A DNA stretch of 64,000 nucleotides from G963664585 sp963664585. GTDB taxonomy: Bacteria; Bacillota; Clostridia; Oscillospirales; Ruminococcaceae. Positions 34,679 to 42,621 of this stretch are shown here, in pieces (position 1 is the first letter of the stretch; each line of letters starts with the position of its first letter). The DNA is taken from the NCBI GenBank assembly GCA_963664585.2, contig CAXXEO010000026.1:62001-126000 (forward strand), read 5' to 3'. The notes under the pieces are model-generated. The model was given only the letters and a program-made list of their open reading frames with translations, was not told where the DNA came from and searched no databases. The position numbers and the translations under genes were made by a program.

Positions 34679-34792
34679 TATAGTTGATTAATTTAAAAAC
34701 AAGCTTGTGATTTCTTCCCCCGCCGAAGGTGGGGGAATATACAAGAACATTTAAACACTGTCATATAAGATTTAGATATTACATGGCACTAG
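34679..34792 (+). repeat. A/B chimeric palindromic repeat, complete
   Basis: The left half is family A: TATAGTTGATTAATTTAAAA, AAGCTTGTGATTTC, TTCCCCCGCC. After the core (GGTGGGGGAA) the sequence switches to the family B arm: TATACAAG, CATTTAAACACTGTCATATA, ATTTAGATATTACATGGCAC and the B terminus ACTAG. The junction is exactly at the shared GC hairpin. Confidence 0.9.
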
Positions 34793-34897
34793 CCTTATGG
34801 TCGAATCAATATTATACTATAAGCAGGATCCGCAGCAATACCCGCATAGGGCGAGAAATTTGTTTTCATTTTTTATAGAGAGAGAAAGGCAAACGCT

Positions 34898-35608
34898 ATG
34901 AAAATTACCGTTATTCATGGAACAGAGCATAAGGGTAGTACTTATCATATAGCTCAGGCGTTTTTAAAGGAATTCGAGACCGAATCGACATCTGTAACAG
35001 AGTTCTTTTTGCCGAAAGATATGCCCGCATTTTGTTGCGGTTGCTTTTCTTGCATATTGAAGGGGGCAGAATATTGCCCTCACCGTCAAAACACGTCGCC
35101 CATCGCTGACGCCATTCAAAGTGCTGATTTGCTTATTTTCACAAGTCCCGTCTATGCTTATCATGTTACGGGACAGATGAAAGTGCTGTTAGACCATTAT
35201 TGTTATCAGTGGATGGTGCACCGCCCTGACCCATGCATGTTTTCAAAGGTAGCTCTTATTATTTCCACAGCGGCGGGAGCTGGTATAAAGTCGACCCATA
35301 AAGATATAAAGGACAGCTTGATCTTTTGGGGTGTCGGCAATATTTTCACCTATGGAAAAGCGGTAGCCGCCGCAAGCTGGCAAGGGGTTAACGCAAAGAA
35401 AAAAGAACAGATCGCCAAAGAAACGAAAACGCTTTCGGTTCGAATTCTTCACAGGCTGAAAAATACAAAACCATCCTTAAAAGTGAAAATGTTGTTTTTT
35501 GCGATGCGTTTCATGCACAAAACATCCAACATCAGTGCCATTGACAAAGACTATTGGCAGAGGATGGGCTGGCTTAACGAAAAAAGACCATGGGGTAAAA
35601 AAACGTAA
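34898..35608 (+). CDS. Flavodoxin-fold NAD(P)H-dependent oxidoreductase
   Basis: A 236-residue FMN-binding protein. Phosphate loop IHGTEHKGSTYHIAQAF, Cys-rich segment AFCCGCFSCILKGAEYCPHR and third loop IFTSPVYAYHVTGQMKVLLD, which is the layout of clostridial flavodoxin family protein/NADPH-dependent FMN reductases with an extra C-terminal extension of about 40 basic residues (LKVKMLFFAMRFMHKTSN). Electron partner unknown. ATG 34898 follows GAGAGAAAGG. It stands between two repeat elements and appears monocistronic. Confidence 0.85.
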   Translation: MKITVIHGTEHKGSTYHIAQAFLKEFETESTSVTEFFLPKDMPAFCCGCFSCILKGAEYCPHRQNTSPIADAIQSADLLIFTSPVYAYHVTGQMKVLLDHYCYQWMVHRPDPCMFSKVALIISTAAGAGIKSTHKDIKDSLIFWGVGNIFTYGKAVAAASWQGVNAKKKEQIAKETKTLSVRILHRLKNTKPSLKVKMLFFAMRFMHKTSNISAIDKDYWQRMGWLNEKRPWGKKT

Positions 35609-35692
35609 ATGTCCCCATATTATTCTATGCAAAATAATTCAAAGTGTGACTGCCGTTATAATACATGACGTCAGGCAGAGCGCACTCATAAA

Positions 35693-35796
35693 TATAGCCA
35701 ATTAGCTTAAAAACTGGCTATATATAAAATGTCATTTTCTTCCCCCGCCTTTGGCGGGGGAAGAAATCACAAGCTTGTTTTCAAGTTAATCAACTA
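35693..35796 (-). repeat. Family A palindromic repeat, complete
   Basis: TATAGCCAATTAGCTTAAAA, GGCTATATATAAAATGTCAT, core TTCCCCCGCC-TTT-GGCGGGGGAAG, then ATCACAAGCTTGTTTTCAAG and TTAATCAACTA. Orientation is opposite to 32838. Confidence 0.92.
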
Positions 35797-36023
35797 CACC
35801 TGTTTGTTCTGCTTTGTAATCTGTATCCATTCATCGTCTAATTGTGCGTACCCGAATTTGTAGTATAATAAAAACGGCAGTAATCACTTTATACTGAATT
35901 TTTTTGAATGGCATACTATTTCTATTGCTGTTTTCCCCGCCGGAGGTGTAAAAACAAAAGCAGGAAATTCGTTTAATTCAAAATTAGTATGAATTACATA
36001 ACCGATTTATAAAGGGGATTTTT
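35797..36023. other. AT-rich intergenic region upstream of DUF6125 gene
   Basis: With the repeat before it, this makes a gap of more than 400 bp between genes. GTAGTATAATAAAA near 35864 contains a TATAAT that could be a -10 element. CCCCGCCGGAGG near 35936 is not a convincing hairpin. No gene seen. Confidence 0.35.
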
Positions 36024-36539
36024 ATGGGAAACAGAAGTATAGACAATCTTTCAAAAGAACAATTGCTTGAGCTCTTGGATATTTACGCTAAAAACTGGCT
36101 GGCAATGGATGGGGTCTGGTTTCAGTCCATTGAGCAGAAATTTGGCATGGATGAAGCGATGGAACATGACATAAACATATGGAGACACTTTACAGAAATC
36201 GAAGCCAACCGTATTAAAGCATTTTTGAAATTGCCCGAACAATCTGGAATTGAAGGGCTAAAGCAAGCATTGACCTTTCGTATGAATGCCAGTATTAACG
36301 AATTTGAAATCGTCATCAAGGATAATAACCTGATTTACCGTACGCTGGATTGCCGCGTTCAAAATGCAAGAAAACGCAAAGGTATGGAATATCATCCCTG
36401 TAAACCGGTCGGCGTGGTTGAGTATACTTATTTTGCCAAAGCGATTGATGATCGATTTATTTGTGAAGCGGTGAGTTGTTTTCCTGATATCACAGATCCA
36501 ACCTGCAATTGTTCATGGAAATTTACACTTTGCGAATAG
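36024..36539 (+). CDS. DUF6125 family protein
   Basis: A 171-residue soluble protein with no membrane segment. The N-terminus (LSKEQLLELLDIYAKNWLAM, DGVWFQSIEQKFGMDEAMEH) and the C-terminal Cys-rich segment (CRVQNARKRKGMEYHPCKPV, then FICEAVSCFPDITDPTCNCSWKF in pieces) match the small clostridial family now called DUF6125, formerly labelled cytosolic protein. The Cys pattern suggests metal or cluster binding, but function is not established. ATG 36024 follows AAAGGGG. It lies 70 bp ahead of a PP-loop thiolation enzyme in the same direction. Confidence 0.72.
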   Translation: MGNRSIDNLSKEQLLELLDIYAKNWLAMDGVWFQSIEQKFGMDEAMEHDINIWRHFTEIEANRIKAFLKLPEQSGIEGLKQALTFRMNASINEFEIVIKDNNLIYRTLDCRVQNARKRKGMEYHPCKPVGVVEYTYFAKAIDDRFICEAVSCFPDITDPTCNCSWKFTLCE

Positions 36540-36611
36540 CAGTTTACAAGGGGATTGCCTGTGACTGCGTTATCGCACATTCTATTATCAAGAAATCAAG
36601 GGGAGTTTATT

Positions 36612-37322
36612 GTGCAAAAGCTGATGGGTTATATGCGAAAAGCTATCACAGAATATAACATGATTGCAGACGGAGACCGGGTGGCGGTAGGAGTCTCGGG
36701 TGGAAAGGACTCGGTGGCCCTTCTCACTGCTCTCGTGCGTATGAAGGCTTTTCTAGGGATTGACTACACCGTGATTGCTATCACGCTGGACCCAGGATTC
36801 GGGGGAGCTCTGGGGGATTACAGTGCCATTTCCAAGCTTTGCAAGGAGCTTGATGTGGAATACATTTTCAAACGCACCATGATCGGCCAGGTGATCTTTG
36901 ACATTCGTAAAGAGGAGAATCCTTGCTCACTCTGTGCAAGAATGCGCCGGGGAGTACTCCACGATACCGCTAAAGAGGCGCACTGTAACAAACTTGCCCT
37001 TGGTCATCACTATGATGATGCCGTGGAGACATTTGTCATGAATCTTTTTAACGAGGGCAGAATCGGTTGCTTCTCACCAGTAACCTATATGTCTCGCAAG
37101 GACATAACGGTCATACGGCCCATGATTTTCGCTACTGAAAAAGATATCCGCCACACGGTACGTGTAGAGGAGCTTCCCGTTGTGAAAAGTGTCTGCCCCG
37201 TCGATGGTGTAACCAAGCGCCAGTGGACCAAGGAGTTCTTACGGGAGATGGAGAAAAAGGATCGCGGTTTTACCAACCGCCTTTTCGGGGCCATGAAGCG
37301 CGGACATGTGGACGGCTGGTGA
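36612..37322 (+). CDS. TtcA/TtuA-family PP-loop tRNA thiolation-like protein
   Basis: An ATP-pyrophosphatase-fold protein of about 236 residues resembling tRNA 2-thiocytidine synthetase. The PP-loop is VAVGVSGGKDSVALLTAL, followed by the CxxC motif in ENPCSLCARMRRGVLHDTA and the LALGHHYDDAVETFVMNLF block; VKSVCPVDGVTKRQ supplies a third Cys, as in [4Fe-4S] TtcA. GTG 36612 (VQKLMGYMRKAI) is preferred because GGGGAG is six bases upstream. TtcA modifies C32 of some tRNAs, but Firmicute members may have different targets. A terminator follows. Confidence 0.85.
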   Translation: MQKLMGYMRKAITEYNMIADGDRVAVGVSGGKDSVALLTALVRMKAFLGIDYTVIAITLDPGFGGALGDYSAISKLCKELDVEYIFKRTMIGQVIFDIRKEENPCSLCARMRRGVLHDTAKEAHCNKLALGHHYDDAVETFVMNLFNEGRIGCFSPVTYMSRKDITVIRPMIFATEKDIRHTVRVEELPVVKSVCPVDGVTKRQWTKEFLREMEKKDRGFTNRLFGAMKRGHVDGW

Positions 37323-37346
37323 ATACTTAGCACTCATCAATTGATT

Positions 37347-37379
37347 AAAACGGCTCCGTGTCCGCGTGGCCGTTTTTTG
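37347..37379 (+). terminator. Intrinsic terminator
   Basis: AAAACGGC pairs with GCCGTTTT around a TCCGTGTCCGCGTG loop, followed by TTGTTTTTTT. Confidence 0.8.
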
Positions 37380-37612
37380 TTTTTTTCTCATCCGTTGGTG
37401 AAAGAAAAGAGATTTATATGCGCCGACCATTCTAAAGCCAGTCTAGTGTTGGGCGACAGAAATCACTTATATGACGTTTTGTTTTTGCCTCTTTTCCCTC
37501 CACCAAGGACGTAAGAAGCAGAGACAGTCAAGTCGTTTTATTTGCGGGCAGATGGGGGATTTTGCACTCTTTCACCATTTTGAATTCTATATTTTATGAA
37601 GGATTTTTTTCA

Positions 37613-37641
37613 TTGACAAAGCGATTATGATTTATTACTAT
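37613..37641 (+). promoter_or_regulatory. Promoter-like sequence
   Basis: TTGACA (37613-37618), exactly 17 bp, TACTAT (37636-37641). The nearest downstream frame is about 325 bp away. Confidence 0.6.
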
Positions 37642-37813
37642 CATTTTTTCTTTAATGGACAAAATGCATCTTGTTTTCCATTCGTGAAAATGTTAATATT
37701 TATTTGGTACAAGCCCTGTTTTATAGGCAAAGTTAATTAAATTTCTCAAATTAGATTTCCTTAAGCTTTTGATGGATTATAAGCGAAATCTAGCGTTATT
37801 CGTGTAAAACTGG

Positions 37814-37920
37814 CTAGTACCTTGCAAATCTAAACCTTTTATGGCAATGGGTTCAATGTTCTTGTATATTCCCCCGCCAAAGGCGGGGGAATATACAAGT
37901 TAAAGATGTTGCATTGTACT
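37814..37920 (+). repeat. Family B2 palindromic repeat, complete
   Basis: CTAGTACCTTGCAAATCTAA, CTTTTATGGCAATGGGTT, stem CTTGTATATTCCCCCGCC / GGCGGGGGAATATACAAG with a perfect match, then TTAAAGATGTTGCATTGTAC. The left arm defines the B2 subtype. Confidence 0.9.
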
Positions 37921-37965
37921 CGCTACACTCTAAATTTTATTTTATTTAAGGAGGCTTTCATAAAT

Positions 37966-38055
37966 ATGATGAGTCTTATGACTATGTTTTTGGCGGCAGG
38001 TGCAATTGTTGTTATCGTCTTTGTCGCCGTTTTCGCCGCGGGAAAGCGGTTTTAA
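37966..38055 (+). CDS. 29-residue hydrophobic peptide
   Basis: ATG 37966 (or the next codon, also ATG) to TAA 38053, with AAGGAGG at 37948-37954, 11 bases upstream. The product MMSLMTMFLAAGAIVVIVFV plus AVFAAGKRF is a single membrane helix with a basic end. The good ribosome binding site and membrane-peptide character support translation. It could be a small membrane regulator or a type I toxin-like peptide; no antitoxin RNA is evident. Confidence 0.55.
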   Translation: MMSLMTMFLAAGAIVVIVFVAVFAAGKRF

Positions 38056-38289
38056 AAAAGGGAACGGACCGCTTAAAATGCACCAAGGGTATGTCATGCC
38101 ATCCTCTTCATACGCAAAACCGTTTCTCATTGACGAACAGTTTATAATACTATTTTGAATCTAATATTGCGAAAATTGTATCCTTTCTCGCACGCAGATG
38201 GGAAAATGGATACAGAAAAATATTACAGGGCTTAAAAGGTTGCGATTTTTCAATGGTATTCGTATCAAAGTTAGAAGGAGTGACTTGCC

Positions 38290-39438
38290 ATGAATCATCC
38301 GATTCCACTTGCATTAGAGAAAATCATTACTGAGGGGAAACAGGAACTTGTTGACCTGATCGTCGCCCTCACAAAGATACCTGCACCTTCCCATCACGAA
38401 GAACTTCGTGCAGAATTTTGTAAAAATTATCTTGAATCCTTCGGTGCGACGGGTGTCTATATCGACGAGGCAAAAAATGTGGTGTGGCCAATCGGCTGCG
38501 AAGGTTCGGATGAGCTCACACTTTTTCTGGGTCATATCGACCTTGTCTTCCCAGACACAACCGAGTTGCCTTGCGAAATCCGTAACGGCCGCATTTATTC
38601 TCCCGGCGTGGGTGACAATACGGCCAACGCCGCCGGTTTGATGTATATGGCCAAAACCCTTTATGGCCTTGGCTATACCCCCAAAAAAGGTGTTCTCATC
38701 GTCCTTAACTCCTGCGAAGAGGGGCTTGGGAATCTCAAGGGCGCCCGCCAGATCATGAAGGATTACGAGGGCAGGATCTCCGAGGCCTATTCCTTCGACG
38801 GGCACTATGAGTCCATCAACCACAACGCCGTTGGCTCAAAGCGCTATAAGATAGTGCTTAAAACTGAGGGCGGGCATAGCTATGTAGCCTATGGCAATAA
38901 AAGCGCCATTCATTACATGGCTAACCTAATCACCACCATCATGAATATGAAGGTCCCTACTAAAGCCAAAACCACCCACAATGTCGGCACTATATCCGGC
39001 GGTACCTCAGTCAACACCATCGCCCAACAGGCAGAAATGATGTATGAATACCGATCAGAGGACAGGGAATGTCTGGCCATAATGGACAAAATGTTCTTTG
39101 CCTGTATAGAGGCCTATCGCGCTATGGGCATTGATATAGAGGTCACCGTGTTGGGTGAACGTCCCTGCAAGGGCGTGCTGGATGAGGAAAAACTTGCCGC
39201 TATGGTCGAACGCACCCGGCAGATCGTTGTTGACTATTGGCCCGGCAACAGACCCGACATCAGGGCCGGTTCCACTGACTGCAACATCCCTCTGTCTCAG
39301 GGCGTCCCTGCTATCTGTGTTGGCGTCTGCCTCGGGCACGGCATGCACACCCGCGAGGAATATATTGAGCTTAACTCTCTTGATGCGGGCATGAAAATTG
39401 CCGCAGCCGTCATGCTTCACTATTACTGCGTCGAATAA
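38290..39438 (+). CDS. M20 family metallopeptidase, paralogue 1
   Basis: A 382-residue cytoplasmic di-zinc hydrolase of the M20 family (dipeptidase/deacylase group). Metal ligands: FLGHIDLVFPDT, GVGDNTANAAGL, the catalytic pair NSCEEGLGNLKG, a later Asp in GSTDCNIPLSQGVPAI and the final His in GHGMHTREEYIE. The first ligand motif is HID where the two paralogues have HTD. ATG 38290 follows GAAGGAG. It is followed after 180 bp by a close paralogue, with a third at 42622. Substrate unknown; the high similarity suggests recent duplications. Confidence 0.9.
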   Translation: MNHPIPLALEKIITEGKQELVDLIVALTKIPAPSHHEELRAEFCKNYLESFGATGVYIDEAKNVVWPIGCEGSDELTLFLGHIDLVFPDTTELPCEIRNGRIYSPGVGDNTANAAGLMYMAKTLYGLGYTPKKGVLIVLNSCEEGLGNLKGARQIMKDYEGRISEAYSFDGHYESINHNAVGSKRYKIVLKTEGGHSYVAYGNKSAIHYMANLITTIMNMKVPTKAKTTHNVGTISGGTSVNTIAQQAEMMYEYRSEDRECLAIMDKMFFACIEAYRAMGIDIEVTVLGERPCKGVLDEEKLAAMVERTRQIVVDYWPGNRPDIRAGSTDCNIPLSQGVPAICVGVCLGHGMHTREEYIELNSLDAGMKIAAAVMLHYYCVE

Positions 39439-39620
39439 ATAGCCCGACATCGTGCATTTAGGCACATCTGTCATTTTTTCAACCACCGTTGCTGTTTGTT
39501 TTTTCGGTGAGCTGCGTGGTTATAATAACTTTTATCCCGATTATACAGTACCCATGGGGCGTTTACTTTCCGCGGTGGCGGACGGTGAGAGTCAAAAATA
39601 AATTTTAAGGAGATCTGACT

Positions 39621-40757
39621 ATGAAGTATCCACTTTGCGAAAAGGCGGCTAAATTTGTTGAGGAAAATACCCAGGCATTTATCGATCTAACAGCCGAGCT
39701 TGCTGTCATTCCGGCCCCCTCGAACCACGAGGAAAAGCGTGCCGAATGGTGCAAAAAGCATTTCGAATCCTTTGGAGCAACAGGCGTATACATCGATCAG
39801 GCCCTCAATGTCGTTTGGCCCGTTAACTGCGAGGGCAGAAATGACATTATTGTCATCATGGCCCATACCGACGTCGTTTTCCCCGATACAACCCCTCTGC
39901 CCCTTAAGATTGAAAACGGCAAGATGTGCGCCCCCGGCGTAGGCGATGATACCGCCAACCTCACCGGACTTCTCACCGTCGCAAGATATGTCAAACAAGC
40001 GGGTCTCACCCCTAAAACAGGCGTCCTTTTCGTCGCCAACTCGGGTGAAGAGGGACTGGGCAACTTGAAGGGCAGTACGCAGATCATGAAGGATTATGCA
40101 GGCCGCGTCAAAGAATTCATCTCCTTTGACGGATACTACAACGGTGTTGTCAACAACGCTGTCGGTTCCCAGCGTTACCGCGTTACCGTCAAGACCGAGG
40201 GCGGACACTCCTACGGCGCATTCGGCAACAGAAACGCGATCTATTATCTGGCTAAGCTGATTGACACCCTGTACGGAATGAAGGTTCCCTCAAAGGCCAA
40301 AACCACATTTAATGTCGGCATGATCGAAGGCGGCACCTCTGTCAACACCATCGCTCAGGAAGCCAGCATGATGTATGAGTTCCGCTCGGAAGATAAAGAG
40401 TGCCTCGCCATCATGGAGAAAATGTTCTTAGCCTGCGTTGAAGCTTATCGCAATATGGGCATCACGATTGATGTTGAAGTATTGGGCGTCCGTCCTTGCA
40501 AGGGCGACGTTGATGAGACAGCTTTATCCGCCCTTATCCAGAAGACTGTTGATATCGTGAGCCAGTATGCCGATGTCCCCCCGCTGTACGCAGGTTCGAC
40601 CGACTGCAACATTCCCCTTTCTCAGGGCGTTCCCGCTGTCTGCACCGGCATAGTCCTGGGTGGTGGCGCGCATACCCGTGAAGAGTGGATTGAGATTTCG
40701 TCCATGAACACCGGGCTTAAGATCGCAATGAACTATGTTCTGACCTATTTTAACTAA
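39621..40757 (+). CDS. M20 family metallopeptidase, paralogue 2
   Basis: A 378-residue paralogue of the preceding gene with the same ordered motifs: MAHTDVVFPDTTPLPL, GVGDDTANLTGLL, NSGEEGLGNLKGSTQIM, GGHSYGAFGNRNAIYYL (dimerisation domain), GSTDCNIPLSQGVPAV and GAHTREEWIE. ATG 39621 follows AAGGAG. It ends in a terminator at 40775. It is closest to the third copy: both have HTDVVFPDT and GAFGNRNAIYYL where the first copy has HIDLVFPDT and VAYGNKSAIHYM. Confidence 0.9.
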   Translation: MKYPLCEKAAKFVEENTQAFIDLTAELAVIPAPSNHEEKRAEWCKKHFESFGATGVYIDQALNVVWPVNCEGRNDIIVIMAHTDVVFPDTTPLPLKIENGKMCAPGVGDDTANLTGLLTVARYVKQAGLTPKTGVLFVANSGEEGLGNLKGSTQIMKDYAGRVKEFISFDGYYNGVVNNAVGSQRYRVTVKTEGGHSYGAFGNRNAIYYLAKLIDTLYGMKVPSKAKTTFNVGMIEGGTSVNTIAQEASMMYEFRSEDKECLAIMEKMFLACVEAYRNMGITIDVEVLGVRPCKGDVDETALSALIQKTVDIVSQYADVPPLYAGSTDCNIPLSQGVPAVCTGIVLGGGAHTREEWIEISSMNTGLKIAMNYVLTYFN

Positions 40758-40774
40758 ATAGCTTACTGCATTAG

Positions 40775-40810
40775 AAAAAGTCCTTCGTCTTTAGGCGGGG
40801 GACTTTTTGT
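40775..40810 (+). terminator. Intrinsic terminator after M20 paralogue 2
   Basis: AAAAAGTCC pairs with GGACTTTTT around a TTCGTCTTTAGGCGGG loop. Confidence 0.85.
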
Positions 40811-40900
40811 ATGCTGCTTTTTGTATTTCCCTGACTCTGTCTGTCCCGGCGAGGGGTGGGCAGATAACGAATTCCCTCTTTCAACCTGATTCCTGTGATT

Positions 40901-41006
40901 TATAGCCAATTAACTTAAAAACTGGCTATATATAAAACGCCATTTTCTTCCCCCGCCTTCGGCGGGGGAAGAAATCACAAGCTTGTTTTTAAGTTAATCA
41001 ACTATA
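40901..41006 (-). repeat. Family A palindromic repeat overlapping a gene end
   Basis: TATAGCCAATTAACTTAAAA, core TTCCCCCGCC-TTC-GGCGGGGGAAG, AAGCTTGTTTTTAAGTTAAT, CAACTATA. Its right end overlaps the 3' end of the minus-strand gene at 40994-41323 and provides that gene's final codons and stop. Confidence 0.92.
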
Positions 41007-41323
41007 TATACCAATATTGGTTTTTTCAGCTGGTTGCATCGGTCAATCACATATTTCGTACCGCGCGATTTTCCATCCCAGAACACGAGCACTACATCAG
41101 CTGTCTCGACAATCAGATCGTTGCGGATCAGCGGCGCCTTCTTACCGTACTTTTCGTAATCCGGCAGAAACTCACGGTAAGGTATGCCGTTGGTTTCGGC
41201 AAACATACGGGCACAGGTGTCGATCCCTCTCGCCCCGCCGCTGATAATTTCTGTCGTTTGATCCGGTATGTACTGGGATAAAAGTACCATCATGTTTCTA
41301 GAGCCGATAATTGCGACTTTCAT
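40994..41323 (-). CDS. SLOG-domain protein (DUF2493-like)
   Basis: A 109-residue single-domain protein of the SLOG (SMF/DprA-LOG-like) Rossmann group. Visible: MKVAIIGSRNMMVLLSQYIP with the nucleotide-binding GSR, the EIISGGARGIDTCARMFAE glycine motif, and ADVVLVFWDGKSRGTKYVID with WDGKS-GT. SLOG proteins sense nucleotide-derived ligands or process them. ATG 41323 follows GAGGTGG. The last residues (IVD and stop) are encoded by the end of a family A repeat. It diverges from a ribbon-helix-helix gene across a region of spaced TACTT motifs. Confidence 0.85.
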   Translation of the reverse strand: MKVAIIGSRNMMVLLSQYIPDQTTEIISGGARGIDTCARMFAETNGIPYREFLPDYEKYGKKAPLIRNDLIVETADVVLVFWDGKSRGTKYVIDRCNQLKKPILVYIVD

Positions 41324-41350
41324 AATTTCGCCACCTCACAATAATTTAAT

Positions 41351-41424
41351 ATACTTAAATTAAGTATTAATCAAGTATGTTTCCAACATTATAACTCAAT
41401 ATGTACTTAAAATATACTTATAAT
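41351..41424. promoter_or_regulatory. Helically spaced TACTT/AAGTA motifs between divergent genes
   Basis: TACTT or its complement AAGTA occurs at 41352, 41362, 41373, 41404 and 41415, mostly at 10-11 bp spacing. The first pair forms the palindrome ATACTTAAATTAAGTAT (41351-41367). The last overlaps TATAAT (41419-41424), a likely -10 for the plus-strand gene. The arrangement fits a ribbon-helix-helix operator controlling both divergent genes. Confidence 0.55.
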
Positions 41425-41465
41425 TTCTTGATTAAAGTAGAAAATAAGATTGATGAGGTGTCGAA

Positions 41466-41639
41466 ATGAACAAAGATAAGCATCTTGGAATAGTAATCGA
41501 CTCTGAGCTTCATTATAAGCTCCATTTTATTTCCAAATACGAAGGGCGTTCCGCCAATGGACAAATCCTGTACTTGATTCGCAACTGCATCTCTGAATTT
41601 GAGGAAAAACATGGAAAAATAGAAATTCAAAAAGACTGA
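41466..41639 (+). CDS. Ribbon-helix-helix (Arc-like) DNA-binding protein
   Basis: A 57-residue protein from ATG 41466, with GAGGTG upstream. The short beta strand HLGIVIDSELHYKLHFI, then a helix and the turn YEGRSANGQILYLIRNCISE fit the Arc/MetJ fold (strand-helix-helix with GRS..G..L-L at the turn). It probably binds DNA as a dimer of dimers. The divergent SLOG gene and the spaced TACTT motifs between them suggest autoregulation. It is not followed by an obvious toxin gene. Confidence 0.68.
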   Translation: MNKDKHLGIVIDSELHYKLHFISKYEGRSANGQILYLIRNCISEFEEKHGKIEIQKD

Positions 41640-41787
41640 TGTACCCATGATGTCACACTTTTGTGTCATTAATACGGCATAGGAGAGTAATAAATATGGA
41701 TAAAAACTTAATGTTTTAAGAAAATGGAAAAGCAATGTATTCTGATTCAATATTGGGATAATTTTAATTCTGGTGAGGTGTGACACA

Positions 41788-42345
41788 ATGAACCATTTAG
41801 GAACAAAAACCCTTGAAACCGAACGCCTTATATTACGTCGTTTTACTATGAACGATGTACCGGATATGTTCAATAATTGGGCTCGTGATGATGAAGTAAC
41901 AAAATATCTCATGTGGACTTCTCATAAGAATATCCTAGTTTCTAAGGCATACATTGAATTTCTGATTAACGGTTATGCTCAACCAAATATGTATGATTGG
42001 GGCATTGAATTAAAAGAAATCGGGCAAGTGATTGGCTCTATTGGGGTAATTCGATTCGATGACAAAGTGGAATATGTTCACATTGGTTACTGCATAGGGA
42101 AGCAGTGGTGGAACAAGGGCATAACATCGGAAGCATTTTCTGCTGTAATAAAATACTTATTGGAAGAAGTCAAAGTTAACCGTATCGAATCTCGACATGA
42201 CCCGCGAAATACTGGGTCGGGAAAGGTAATGAAAAAATGTGGACTGCAATATGAGGGTACGTTGAAAGAATCCGATATAAACAATCAGGGAATATGTGAT
42301 GCATCTTGGTATGCTTTACTTAGAAAAGATTACTGCATCAAATAA
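41788..42345 (+). CDS. GNAT-family N-acetyltransferase (RimJ/RimL type)
   Basis: A protein of about 185 residues in the ribosomal-protein-type GNAT branch. LETERLILRRFTMNDVPDMF at the N-terminus is the RimJ/RimL signature; IGYCIGKQWWNKGITSEAFS is the acetyl-CoA pyrophosphate loop (motif A), and VNRIESRHDPRNTGSGKVMK is motif B. ATG 41788 follows GGTGAGGTG. The substrate could be a protein N-terminus or an antibiotic-like small molecule. It lies in the block between M20 paralogues 2 and 3. Confidence 0.88.
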   Translation: MNHLGTKTLETERLILRRFTMNDVPDMFNNWARDDEVTKYLMWTSHKNILVSKAYIEFLINGYAQPNMYDWGIELKEIGQVIGSIGVIRFDDKVEYVHIGYCIGKQWWNKGITSEAFSAVIKYLLEEVKVNRIESRHDPRNTGSGKVMKKCGLQYEGTLKESDINNQGICDASWYALLRKDYCIK

Positions 42346-42621
42346 TCATAACTAGAAATTACGAGACTATATAAATTCAATTCCTCCCTTTACCGTTTTA
42401 TTAGAGCGTATCCCACTAGCTTGGCTGAACTTCTTTTAATCTGTCTTCCGCGCCACTGATGGGGTAAATTGCAATCAGCAAAACCGTAAAAATTTTGCAC
42501 AAGCATTGTTCTTGAATTTTGTGGCACACCACAGCTCATTCGTTTCCATAATTCATGTACACTGTGGTATACTTTCTATAGAAGACAGATGAGTTATTAT
42601 TTGATAAAGGAGTGGTTGAAA

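Larger units (their letters stand above)
37380..37965. other. Long intergenic region
   Basis: Nearly 590 bp, AT-rich, holding a promoter (37613-37641) and a family B2 repeat (37814-37920). No coding frame supported before 37966. A transcript from the promoter would run about 320 nt through the repeat hairpin before the small frame, so an RNA role is possible but unproven. Confidence 0.4.

Noticed and set aside
18986..36000. Prophage or integrative conjugative element
   Set aside because: Despite the tRNA edge and AT-rich content, there is no integrase, relaxase, capsid, tail or replication gene in the region.
41466..41639. RHH gene as antitoxin of a toxin-antitoxin pair
   Set aside because: No toxin-like frame follows it; the downstream gene is a GNAT of the RimJ/RimL type, larger than TacT-like toxins and separated by about 150 bp, so the idea is not supported.
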